From Myxococcus stipitatus (lineage in GTDB: Bacteria; Myxococcota; Myxococcia; Myxococcales; Myxococcaceae): a stretch of 64,000 bases of DNA. Below the pieces are notes generated by a model. That model saw only the letters and a program-made list of their open reading frames with translations. It searched no databases and had not been told where the DNA came from. This document shows positions 23,350 to 30,712 of the stretch, in pieces. Position numbers and translations under genes: made by a program. Location: positions 5,516,001-5,580,000 of the forward strand of contig NZ_CP147913.1 of NCBI RefSeq assembly GCF_037414475.1, in the 5' to 3' direction. Position 1 is the first letter of the stretch, and every line of letters starts with the position of its first letter.

Positions 23350-24381
23350 ATGTCCGAAGAGCTGGGTGAGCGCGAGAAGGAAGTCCTGCGGGCCGTGGTG
23401 CAGGAGTACATCTCCACCGGGGGGCCGGTGGGGAGCCAGCAGCTCGCTCGCCGCCCTGGGTTCGATGTCTCCTCGGCCACCATGCGCAACGTGCTGGCGG
23501 ACCTGGAGGAGCTGGGCTTCCTCGAGAAGCCGCACACCTCCGCGGGCCGTGTGCCCACGGACGCGGGCTATCGCTTCTACGTGGATACCCTCGTGAAGCT
23601 GAAGGAGCCGCCGCCGAGAGACCGGGAGCTCATCCACGCGGGCCTCTTCCACGACACGAATCTGGAAGAGGTGCTGGGCGAGGCCAGCCGCATCCTCCAC
23701 TCGCTGACGCGGCACGCGGGTGTGGTGGTGACGCCGCGTCCGGACTCGGCGGTGTTCCGCCGCATCGAGTTCGTCCGCCTGCGCGAGGACCGGGTGCTGG
23801 CCATCCTCGTCGGGCAGAGCGGCCAGGTGCACAACAAGGCCATCACGGTGGACTTCCCCATCACCTCCGACGAGCTGATGCGGGCGAGCAACTACCTGTC
23901 GGAGCTCTTGTGCGAGGTCCCCCTGGAGGAGGCGCGTGAGCGCATCCGCGCGGAGATGGACCAGGAGCAGGCGCTCTACAACGCGCTGACGGCCAAGGCG
24001 CTCAAGCTGGGCGCGGCGGCCACGGACCTGCCCACCACGGAGCGGGTGCTCATCCAGGGCACGGGCTCGTTCCTGGAGCAGCCGGAGTTCGCGGACGTGG
24101 AGCGCATGCGCGCGCTCTTCAAGGCGCTGGATGAGAAGCACCGCCTGCTGACGCTGCTGGACCGGGTGCAGCGCGCCAACGAGATGCAGATCTTCATCGG
24201 CGCGGAGAGCAACTTCTGCGCGGGCGGCGAGGTCTCCGTCATCGCCAGTCCATACGGGAATCAGGAGCAGGTGTTGGGCACGGTGGGCGTCATCGGCCCC
24301 ACGCGCATGGACTACCGCCGCGTGATTCCGTTGGTGAACTTCACGGCGCAGGTGCTCTCGCGCGTGCTGGAGAAGGTGTAG
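23350..24381 (+). CDS. hrcA: Heat-inducible transcription repressor HrcA
   Basis: 343 residues, the usual HrcA length. The N-terminal winged helix has ERE-KEVLRAVVQEYISTGGPVGSQQL, SSATMRNVLADLEELGFL and HTSAGRVPTDAGYRFYV, all diagnostic. The C-terminal part contains IFIGAESNF and the closing IGPTRMDYRRVIPLVNFTA. HrcA binds CIRCE elements before groESL/dnaK operons and is stabilised by GroEL. Unusually, no grpE, dnaK or dnaJ follows; a convergent lipid kinase gene ends 12 bases away. Start ATG 23350 begins the conserved domain (MSEELGERE). Confidence 0.93.
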   Translation: MSEELGEREKEVLRAVVQEYISTGGPVGSQQLARRPGFDVSSATMRNVLADLEELGFLEKPHTSAGRVPTDAGYRFYVDTLVKLKEPPPRDRELIHAGLFHDTNLEEVLGEASRILHSLTRHAGVVVTPRPDSAVFRRIEFVRLREDRVLAILVGQSGQVHNKAITVDFPITSDELMRASNYLSELLCEVPLEEARERIRAEMDQEQALYNALTAKALKLGAAATDLPTTERVLIQGTGSFLEQPEFADVERMRALFKALDEKHRLLTLLDRVQRANEMQIFIGAESNFCAGGEVSVIASPYGNQEQVLGTVGVIGPTRMDYRRVIPLVNFTAQVLSRVLEKV

Positions 24382-24392
24382 CGCCTTGGCGC

Positions 24393-25364
24393 TCACGTGG
24401 GCATGGGGGCGTAGACGCGCAGCGCGGCGGGGGCCACCTCGAAGTGCATGGGGGTGTGGCCGATGAGTTCTCCGTCCGCGTTGACCTCGCGAGCGGGCGT
24501 GGCTTCGACATAGAGCCGCGAGGCGTGCAGCGCGGTGACGGCGGGGTTCTCCACGTGTTCGCCGGTGCGCGTGGACAGGGCCACGCGTGCGAGCGTGGCC
24601 AGGTCCTGGAGTTGGCCCAGACCGGTGCCGTCGCGGCCGGAGCTCGAGGAGGGCGCGGCGACGGCGTAGACGTGCAGCCTCCGGTCATCGAGCCTGGCGT
24701 CGGGGTCCACCATGTTGCCGGCGCCGTGGTACAGGCCGTTGCCGACCACGAGTTGAAGCACGTCCAGTTCCAGTTCCTGTGCGTCGGCCTTCACGCGGAC
24801 GCGGAAGGGGCGCAGTTCGCGGGCCTCGGCGGCGGCGGCCATGGGATAGGCGAGCTTGCCCAGGCGTTGCTTGAGGCGCTTGGTCATCCGGCGTGCGATT
24901 CCCGCGGTGAGGCCCAGGCTGGCGGCGTTGAGGAAGGGGCGTCCGTTGGCGAGTCCCACGTCCACGCGCACGGTGTGCCCGCGAGCGATGACGTCACACG
25001 CGGCCTCCAAGTCAGCGGGGATGCCCAACGTGCGCGCGAAGTCATTGCCGGTGCCGAGCGGGAGGACGCCGAGCGTCACGTCCCGTCCCAGCAGGTGGGC
25101 CACGGCGCCGCTGAGGGTTCCGTCTCCGCCGCCAATGAGGATGCGGCGGGTGCCTCGTTCCAGGAGTTGTTCCAGCAGGAGGCGCAGCCGTCTGCTCCGT
25201 GACAGCGCGTGGCTCTCCGCGAGGATGACGCCTCGTGACGCGAGAGCGTTTCTCGCGAGGCTGAAGGCTTCCCGGCCCAGACGGGAATGCGTATTGACCA
25301 AGAGGGCCGCGGTCCCTGGGGCCACGGCGCGTTCTCGGGGGGGCTCGATGAGGGCGGGTTCCAT
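24393..25364 (-). CDS. Diacylglycerol/sphingosine kinase-like lipid kinase (YegS/DgkB type)
   Basis: 323 residues from ATG 25364 with GAGGAGG just upstream. The catalytic domain shows ALLVNTHSRLG, the nucleotide-binding GGGDGTLSGAVAHLLG and LPLGTGNDFARTLGIP; the C-terminal half has the beta-sandwich with GNGLYHGAGNMVDPDARLDD and VNADGELIGHTPMHFEV. The family phosphorylates diacylglycerol or related lipids at the inner face of the membrane. It stands alone, convergent with hrcA; a small palindrome (AGCGCCTTGGCGCT) covers both stop codons. Confidence 0.9.
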   Translation of the reverse strand: MEPALIEPPRERAVAPGTAALLVNTHSRLGREAFSLARNALASRGVILAESHALSRSRRLRLLLEQLLERGTRRILIGGGDGTLSGAVAHLLGRDVTLGVLPLGTGNDFARTLGIPADLEAACDVIARGHTVRVDVGLANGRPFLNAASLGLTAGIARRMTKRLKQRLGKLAYPMAAAAEARELRPFRVRVKADAQELELDVLQLVVGNGLYHGAGNMVDPDARLDDRRLHVYAVAAPSSSSGRDGTGLGQLQDLATLARVALSTRTGEHVENPAVTALHASRLYVEATPAREVNADGELIGHTPMHFEVAPAALRVYAPMPT

Positions 25365-26014
25365 GGGCCTCCTCGTTGTGGCGTGACGAATAGGGTGTGC
25401 ACGCGGTGGCTTGGGGGCCAGGGGACCTCGGGGTGAGGAACAAGGCTGCTTCGCGCTCGGAGGGGAGCCTGGGGGGCGAGGGCCGCGCGTTTCGCGGGAG
25501 GGCCTCCTGCATGTCGGTGCGCCTCCGGGCGTGCCGGGCATCAGTGATATCCACGAGGGCGAGGATGCACGGCCAGGTGGGAGTGCTCGGTTCTCGTCGA
25601 GGCGCCAGGACGCGCACCCGTGATGTGAAGAGCGAGGGACGCGGTCCAAGCCGTGACGTCGTGCCGGCAGGTGTTCGCGCGCTTCTGGCTGTCATGTGCG
25701 GCTGATGCTCGCTAGGACTCCCGCGTGCCCCGCCCATGGCCCGCGCCTGCGAGCCGCTACCTCCGTCTTCGTGCCTCCGCCTCCGTGCCTCCGAGCCTCC
25801 GAGCCCCGCGTGCCGGCGAGTCTCGCGCGCCGCCCGGTCATCGCCGAGGAGGCGAGCGCGGTGAGCGCGCAGGAGGTCGGGGTGTATCGATGTGGAGAGA
25901 TGTCGCGGTGGACAGAGGTCGCGGGTGCACCCCTTCCCCGCGACAGTGGGGCTGCGCACCTTCCAGGCGCGGCCGGCTCCTTGCCGGCGAAGCGCAATGC
26001 CTGGAGGTGGATGC
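25365..26014. other. 650-bp gap without a convincing gene
   Basis: Several overlapping open frames exist but none has family features, a good start or consistent codon use. The only structure seen is a short imperfect iteration of GCCTCCG at about 25771-25802. The last bases (GGAGGTGG at 26003) are the ribosome-binding site of the next gene. Confidence 0.5.
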
Positions 26015-26518
26015 ATGGCGAGAGGTAGCAAGGCGAGATACACGGCGAAGCAGAAGCGGATGGCCCGTCACATCGAGAAGGGTTACGAGGGCCGAGGGAC
26101 GTCGGAGAAGACGTCGGAAGCTCGCGCCTGGGCCACGGTGAACAAGCTCACCGGAGGCGGGCTGAAGAAGAGCAAGGCGAAGTCCGCGAGACGCAGGCCC
26201 AGGTCACGTGTCGCCGCGAGGAAGACGGCGCGCAAGGGCGCAAGGCGTGTCGCCGCGAAGCGTGTCGCCGCGAGGAAGGCCGGCCGGCGTGTCACGGCGA
26301 AGCGTGTCTCGAGAACCCGCCGCCCCGTGCGCGCCGTGCGCTCCGGGAGCAAGGCCGCCGTGAGGCGTGGAACCGCGGGACGCAGGGCCACGGCCCGGCG
26401 GACCTCCACCCGTGTGCGTTCCCGAGGCGGCGCGCGCACGCTCCGCCGAGGCACCACCGTCAGGCGCGGTGTGAGCTCTCGCGGGCGCGGTGGAGCGCGG
26501 AGTGGTTCGCGCAGGTAG
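26015..26518 (+). CDS. Histone-like basic protein with plasmid-stabilization-type N terminus
   Basis: 167 residues; GGAGG lies 7-11 bases before ATG 26015. Residues 1-50 (ARGSKARYTAKQKRMARHIEKGYEGRG...EARAWATVNKL) match a small, widespread family often annotated as plasmid stabilization protein. It is followed by a ~115-residue tail of Arg, Lys, Ala, Ser and Thr in short repeats (RVAAKRVAARKAGRRVTAKR), like bacterial H1-type proteins. The tail should bind DNA or RNA non-specifically. The fusion suggests a chromatin-compaction role, possibly in starvation or spores; that is inference. Confidence 0.75.
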   Translation: MARGSKARYTAKQKRMARHIEKGYEGRGTSEKTSEARAWATVNKLTGGGLKKSKAKSARRRPRSRVAARKTARKGARRVAAKRVAARKAGRRVTAKRVSRTRRPVRAVRSGSKAAVRRGTAGRRATARRTSTRVRSRGGARTLRRGTTVRRGVSSRGRGGARSGSRR

Positions 26519-26528
26519 CACGAAGGCT

Positions 26529-26563
26529 CTTGCGCCCCATCCCATCCTGGGGTGGGGCGCAAG
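26529..26563. terminator. Hairpin between convergent genes
   Basis: An 11-bp perfect stem (CTTGCGCCCCA with TGGGGCGCAAG) extends through an inner CCCA/TGGG pairing to about 16 bp with a 3-nt loop. It sits between the convergent histone-like and HAD genes and can serve both strands. Confidence 0.6.
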
Positions 26564-26570
26564 GAGTCCC

Positions 26571-27287
26571 TCAGCGAGGCTCGTCATCCTTGGCCGCCGT
26601 GGCGGCACCCGGCGCATTCCACGGCCAGTCGACGGAGGACTGCTCATCCAGTCGCAACAGCTCCGCCGGGTCCTGCACCAGGACGCGGCAGCCCGCCGCG
26701 CGCAGGTCCTCGGCGGAGAAGCCACCCGCCATCACACCCACCGTGGCCAGGCCCTGCTTGCTGGCGGCCAGCGCGTCGTACGGCGAGTCGCCCACCACCA
26801 CCGTCACGCGAGGCTCTGGCCGGCCCAGCCTCGCGAGCGCGGCCTCGAAGACGTCCGGCTGGGGCTTGCCCGCGACCACGTCCTCCTTGGCCGTCCTGGC
26901 CTCGAACAAACCTTCGATGCCGCACAGGCGAACGTAGTGCTTGAGCTCCTCGTCCTTCGCGCTGGAGGCCAGGGCCACGCGCCGGCCCTTCTGGCGCAGC
27001 CGCTGGAACAGCTCACGCACGCGAGGGAGCGGGCGCACCTTGGGAAGGAACTCCCGCCGGAAGAGGGTGGACCGGTACTCCTCCAGCTCCTTGCCGAAGC
27101 GCTCGAGCTCCTCGTCGTTGAAGAAGACGGGGATGAGCTGGTCGACACCCTTGCCAATCTGGCTGCGCACGTGCGCGAAGGGGACGTCCCGGCCAAAGTG
27201 CAGGAAGGCGCGCCGCCAGGCCTCGGCGTGTTCGTCCACCGAGTCCACCAGCGTGCCGTCCACGTCGAAGATGACGTTCTCCACCAT
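26571..27287 (-). CDS. HAD-superfamily phosphatase (subfamily IA, Gph-like)
   Basis: 238 residues. Motif I is FDVDGTLVDS with catalytic Asp8 and Asp10; motif II is the Ser of LASSAK; motif III Lys lies in AGKPQPDVFE; motif IV is VVVGDSPYDALAASKQG. A helical cap sits between motifs I and II (about residues 15-85). The family hydrolyses small phosphate esters such as phosphoglycolate or sugar phosphates; the exact substrate cannot be read. The C-terminal tail ends in a low-complexity stretch. It lies 42 bp downstream of the lipoprotein gene on the same strand. Confidence 0.88.
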   Translation of the reverse strand: MVENVIFDVDGTLVDSVDEHAEAWRRAFLHFGRDVPFAHVRSQIGKGVDQLIPVFFNDEELERFGKELEEYRSTLFRREFLPKVRPLPRVRELFQRLRQKGRRVALASSAKDEELKHYVRLCGIEGLFEARTAKEDVVAGKPQPDVFEAALARLGRPEPRVTVVVGDSPYDALAASKQGLATVGVMAGGFSAEDLRAAGCRVLVQDPAELLRLDEQSSVDWPWNAPGAATAAKDDEPR

Positions 27288-27329
27288 CGCGCGCCTCCGG
27301 GGCGAAAGTGGGGACGGCGCGGGTGTCGG

Positions 27330-28130
27330 TCAACCACCCGAGGGCGGGTTCTCGGCGGTGGCTTCCACCAGTGTTCGCGTCTTCACATCATAACCCTCGG
27401 GAGCCGAGAGGGTGAACGCGTCGTTGGGGGGCGGGCTCGTCAGCTCCACCCGGGTGAGCACTGTTTCGCCCACCTTGTGTCCCCCCAGCCAGCGGGTGAG
27501 GCGCTTGGGCACGCACAGGCCCAGGCCCGCGTCGCAGTGCTCCTCGTCCATCCGCACCTCCGCCTCCGTGCCGTCCGGCGCGCGGGTGCGCTTCTCCAGG
27601 AAGTCGAGCCCAGGCCAGCGCAGCACGTACACCAGCGCCACGCCTCCAGCCTCTTCGCCCAGCTTCAGCGACAGCTCCACGGCCTCGGGCGCGCGCGCGT
27701 GCTGGGTGCGGCGGAGCGTGGCGCCATGAGACACGAGCGGCGCGCGGAAGCCCTCCGGCGTGAAGGCTCCAAACGTCTCGGTGAGGAAGCCCACGAGCTT
27801 GGCGGGCGGCAGCTCCGACTTGAAGGTCGTGAAGCGCTTCTCGCCATCGAGTTGCTCGAACAGATGGGTTCCATCCCAGGCGAAGATGCGTGTGGCGGGA
27901 GCCCCCAGCGTGCCGCGCATGCGCTGGGGCGCGCGGTACTGGAAGGTGAAGGGCACCGCGTCCATCCCCTCGTCTTGCACCGTGCCGGCGATGTGATAGC
28001 CGCCCAGCTTCGTGTCTCGCTCGGCCAGCCGCTGCTTCACCTTCGCGGACAGCTCCGCGGTGTCATCCGGCTTGCGGGTGCAGCCAGCCAGGGTGAGCAG
28101 GACACAGGGCACGAGGAGGCGGAGGGACAT
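27330..28130 (-). CDS. Lipoprotein with LolA/LppX-like fold features
   Basis: 266 residues. Lipoprotein signal with lipobox LAGC (Cys17), then a helical start (AELSAKVKQRLAERDTKLGGYHI) and a series of beta strands (FTFQYRAPQRMRGTLGAPATRIFAWDGTHLFEQLDGEKRF). The pattern of an early helix and the phrase on probe-molecule residues resembles LolA/LolB-type outer-membrane lipoprotein sorting folds, but this is only fold-level resemblance. Two cysteines (EHCDAGLGLCVPK) could pair. It probably shares a transcript with the HAD gene. Confidence 0.65.
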   Translation of the reverse strand: MSLRLLVPCVLLTLAGCTRKPDDTAELSAKVKQRLAERDTKLGGYHIAGTVQDEGMDAVPFTFQYRAPQRMRGTLGAPATRIFAWDGTHLFEQLDGEKRFTTFKSELPPAKLVGFLTETFGAFTPEGFRAPLVSHGATLRRTQHARAPEAVELSLKLGEEAGGVALVYVLRWPGLDFLEKRTRAPDGTEAEVRMDEEHCDAGLGLCVPKRLTRWLGGHKVGETVLTRVELTSPPPNDAFTLSAPEGYDVKTRTLVEATAENPPSGG

Positions 28131-28168
28131 GGGGGCGGGAGTGGGGCAGGAGGAGGGTTGAAAAGCAA

Positions 28169-28197
28169 GGAGGCCCGCCTGTCGCCAGGGGGCCTCC
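28169..28197 (-). terminator. Intrinsic terminator after the small lipoprotein gene
   Basis: Arms GGAGGCCC (28169-28176) and GGGCCTCC (28190-28197). Read on the minus strand it follows the lipoprotein stop by ~33 bases and is followed by TTGCTTTT; on the plus strand it is followed by CAAAAG. Confidence 0.75.
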
Positions 28198-28230
28198 CAA
28201 AAGTTGCCGCCGTGTGGGCCGGCAGCTCGA

Positions 28231-28578
28231 CTACTTCACCGCCACGCCGGTGGCCGTGGAGGAGGTGATGCCGATGATGGTGCCGAACAGGGCGTAGATG
28301 CCGTGACGGGGCGTGGTGCTCGCGCCCTTCAGGTCCACCTTGGACGCGCCCATGGCCTTGGCCTCGGCGATGAGAAGCTTGTTGACGACGGTGTCCAGGT
28401 CGCTCTGGACGATGTCGATGATGTGGAAGATGGCGGTCAGGCCCAGCGCGTTGGTCTGGATGACGGCCACGGCCTCACCGTTGGCGGCAATTTCGTTGCC
28501 GGAGACAACGGCGCTCTCGACGCTGGTGCAGCCGATGAGGCTGGACGCGGCAACGGCCGACAGGATGAGCTTCTTCAT
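28231..28578 (-). CDS. Small lipoprotein, TRL-like, unknown function
   Basis: 115 residues. Signal peptide with lipobox LIGC (Cys17). The mature part is short and mostly hydrophobic to neutral, ending in GIYALFGTIIGITSSTATGVAVK; the HGIYALFGTI region and AKAMGASKVDL resemble TRL-like small lipoproteins, weakly. Its 5' region holds a large palindrome and is shared with the divergent protease gene. The gene has its own terminator, so it is a single-gene unit that is probably regulated at this palindrome. Confidence 0.65.
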   Translation of the reverse strand: MKKLILSAVAASSLIGCTSVESAVVSGNEIAANGEAVAVIQTNALGLTAIFHIIDIVQSDLDTVVNKLLIAEAKAMGASKVDLKGASTTPRHGIYALFGTIIGITSSTATGVAVK

Positions 28579-28609
28579 GGTTTTCCCCTCTGGATGTTGC
28601 TTGTACGGT

Positions 28610-28637
28610 GGTCAAGCTCCCTGAAGGGCTCTTGACC
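28610..28637. promoter_or_regulatory. 28-bp near-perfect palindrome upstream of the lipoprotein gene
   Basis: Outer arms GGTCAAG and CTTGACC, inner arms CCCT and AGGG, with two mismatched pairs between. It starts 31 bp upstream of the lipoprotein ATG, and the minus-strand TTGACC arm could itself serve as a -35 element. Likely operator. Confidence 0.5.
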
Positions 28638-28702
28638 GTTCGATTGAGACCTCAAGCGGCGGCGTTCGTAGCAGATGTCGACTCCATGTCAAGGTCCGTC
28701 CG

Positions 28703-28717
28703 GACACACTGTGTGTC
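28703..28717. promoter_or_regulatory. 15-bp perfect palindrome in the divergent promoter region
   Basis: GACACAC-T-GTGTGTC, 67 bp before the site-2 protease start, in the same divergent gap as the 28-bp palindrome. Confidence 0.4.
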
Positions 28718-28784
28718 AGGCGGGACTGCGCGCCCGCGTTGCAATGCCCATCTCGCCTTGCTAGCCCCAGCTCGAGGCTTCTGA

Positions 28785-29780
28785 ATGGACATGGTTCCCG
28801 CCGCGCGTCCCGCTCCCCGGTACTGGCTCCATCTGTTGTTGTTGCTGCTGACGGTGGTGACGACGTTCACGTCGTACTTGCTCTACTTCCACTTCCAGCG
28901 GCCCTACTCCCCGGGGGAGATTTCATCTGAGGCGGCCACGCGGGCGCTCTCGTTCAGCCTGTCGCTTTTGGCCATCCTGGGCTCCCACGAGATGGGCCAC
29001 TACCTGCTGGCGCGCATCCACCGGGTGGACACGTCCTTGCCTTATTTCATCCCCTTGCCGGTGTTGGGCGTGGGCACGCTGGGCGCGGTCATCCGCATCC
29101 GCGACCGCATCCCGCATCGCAACGCGTTGGTGGACATTGGCGCGGCGGGGCCGTTGGCGGGGCTGGTGGTGGCGCTGCCCATCCTCTTCTGGGGCCTGTC
29201 TCATTCCACGGTGGTGGATGCGCCGCGAGTGCCCATGCAGTTTCCGGGCGAGTCATCGCTGTGGGTCTACGGCCGCGAGCTCTTCACGTGGGTGATGGCG
29301 AAGGTGACACATGCTCCTCCCGCGCCGGAGGAGACCTTCCATGGCGTCCAGACGGTGTTTGGTGACAGCCTGTTGATGCAGGGGTTGACGTGGTTGGCGC
29401 TGGGGCCCTTGCCGGAGGGGAAGGACGTGCTGGTTCATCCCGTGGTCATCGCGGGTTGGTTCGGGTTGCTCGTCACGTTGCTCAACCTGATGCCCATGGG
29501 GCAACTGGATGGGGGCCACCTGGCCTTCGCGCTCATGGGGCGTCACGCGCACTGGGTGGGCCGGGCGATGGCCGCGCTGCTGTTGTTCCTCACGCTGTTC
29601 GTCACCGCGTCCTGGGGGCTGTGGCTCCTGGTGACGAGCAAGGTGGTGGGCTTCGGGCATCCAGAGGTCGTGGAGCCGGGACTCCCCCTGAGTCCTTCAC
29701 GCAAGCTCATCTGTGCGCTGTGCCTCTTGGCCCTCATCGGCTGCGCGATGCCCGTGCCGCTGCGTCAGGTGGTGTCATGA
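28785..29780 (+). CDS. Site-2 protease family (M50) membrane metalloprotease
   Basis: 331 residues with about seven hydrophobic segments. The zinc motif HEMGH follows a membrane helix (LSLLAILGS), FIPLPVLGVGTLGAVI and IGAAGPLAGLVVALP are typical of the bacterial/plastid EGY-like S2P branch, and the third ligand lies in NLMPMGQLDGGH. Such proteases cut membrane-bound regulators or misfolded segments. There is no PDZ domain. The stop overlaps the ATG of the zinc-ribbon gene (ATGA), making that protein the best candidate partner or substrate. Confidence 0.9.
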   Translation: MDMVPAARPAPRYWLHLLLLLLTVVTTFTSYLLYFHFQRPYSPGEISSEAATRALSFSLSLLAILGSHEMGHYLLARIHRVDTSLPYFIPLPVLGVGTLGAVIRIRDRIPHRNALVDIGAAGPLAGLVVALPILFWGLSHSTVVDAPRVPMQFPGESSLWVYGRELFTWVMAKVTHAPPAPEETFHGVQTVFGDSLLMQGLTWLALGPLPEGKDVLVHPVVIAGWFGLLVTLLNLMPMGQLDGGHLAFALMGRHAHWVGRAMAALLLFLTLFVTASWGLWLLVTSKVVGFGHPEVVEPGLPLSPSRKLICALCLLALIGCAMPVPLRQVVS

Positions 29781-30580
29781 AGTTTCAGTGCGAGGCGTGT
29801 GAGCGGCTCGTCCCCCTGGAGTCCTTCAGGGTGGAGGCGGCGGTCTTGGTGGTGATGTGTCAGCGGTGCGGGGCGGAGAGCCGGGCGCATGCGGCGTCGC
29901 GGGCGTCTGGTGAGGCCGCCCATGCGAGCCTCGCGGCCTCGAGCGAAGGCGTGAGCTCCGCGCAGGTCTCGAGGTCGGGGGCCGCGGGCCCCGCGCATGT
30001 GACGGTGGACGCCGCGGTGGTGGCGCCGCCGGAGCGAGCCAGTGTCGCGCCCTTGAGGATGGTGCGGGGCACCGCGCCGCACGCCGCGCCGTCGGATGAT
30101 GAAGCCCTCTTCACCCCGCCCGAGGGCCATTGCCCCAAGTGTGTCTCCGTGCGGCGGCCCACGGCGGTGTCGTGTTCGCAGTGTGGCCTGGTCTACGCGA
30201 ACTTCGTGGCGGAGGAGCACACGCCTTCGGTGGAGTTGATGGCCGCCTGGCGGGAGTTGGTGGCGCGGTGGGAGGAGTGGGCCGAGCATGAGCGCTTCCT
30301 GTCGCTGTCCATGGGGCGCGGGGAGCTGGCCTCGGCGGGCCGCCTGTATCGCGTGAGGTTGGCGCGGGTGCCGGATGACGGGATGGCCCAGCGGGCGCGG
30401 GAGGAAGTGGTGCGCCGGGCCACCCTGGTGGTGACGACGGAGACGGAGCCGCAGGGGCCCTCCTTGCTGAAGCGGCGGCTGCGAGGTGGAGCCATCGCCG
30501 TGCTCTCCCTGGTCGTGCTGGTGCTGCTGACGTTCGTCCTTCAGCGCATGCGGATGTTGTTCTCCGGCAACATGCCCTGA
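29777..30580 (+). CDS. Zinc-ribbon protein with C-terminal membrane anchor
   Basis: 267 residues. Two CxxC pairs form an N-terminal ribbon (FQCEACERLV and MCQRCGAE). A second ribbon lies mid-protein (GHCPKCVSVRRP and VSCSQCGLVYANF). Between them is a ~90-residue Ala/Ser/Pro-rich linker. The C terminus has one membrane helix (GGAIAVLSLVVLVLLTFVL) and a short tail. Ribbons with a tail anchor are typical of small regulatory or scaffold proteins. Translational coupling to the S2P gene suggests that the protease processes or partners it. Confidence 0.75.
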   Translation: MKFQCEACERLVPLESFRVEAAVLVVMCQRCGAESRAHAASRASGEAAHASLAASSEGVSSAQVSRSGAAGPAHVTVDAAVVAPPERASVAPLRMVRGTAPHAAPSDDEALFTPPEGHCPKCVSVRRPTAVSCSQCGLVYANFVAEEHTPSVELMAAWRELVARWEEWAEHERFLSLSMGRGELASAGRLYRVRLARVPDDGMAQRAREEVVRRATLVVTTETEPQGPSLLKRRLRGGAIAVLSLVVLVLLTFVLQRMRMLFSGNMP

Positions 30581-30712
30581 CCGGGTGGCGGGAGCCTCCC
30601 CGTGGGGCGGCCTGCCATGCGCATGGGCTGAGCGGCTGTTGGCCGGAAACGGGCTCCCAGCGCGACGGGCTGCTATCGTGTCGGGCCGCTCCCGCGAGAC
30701 CCACCACTCCCG

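Noticed and set aside
25365-26014. Several overlapping frames in the gap after the lipid kinase
   Set aside because: None has a family signature, sensible start or consistent codon pattern.
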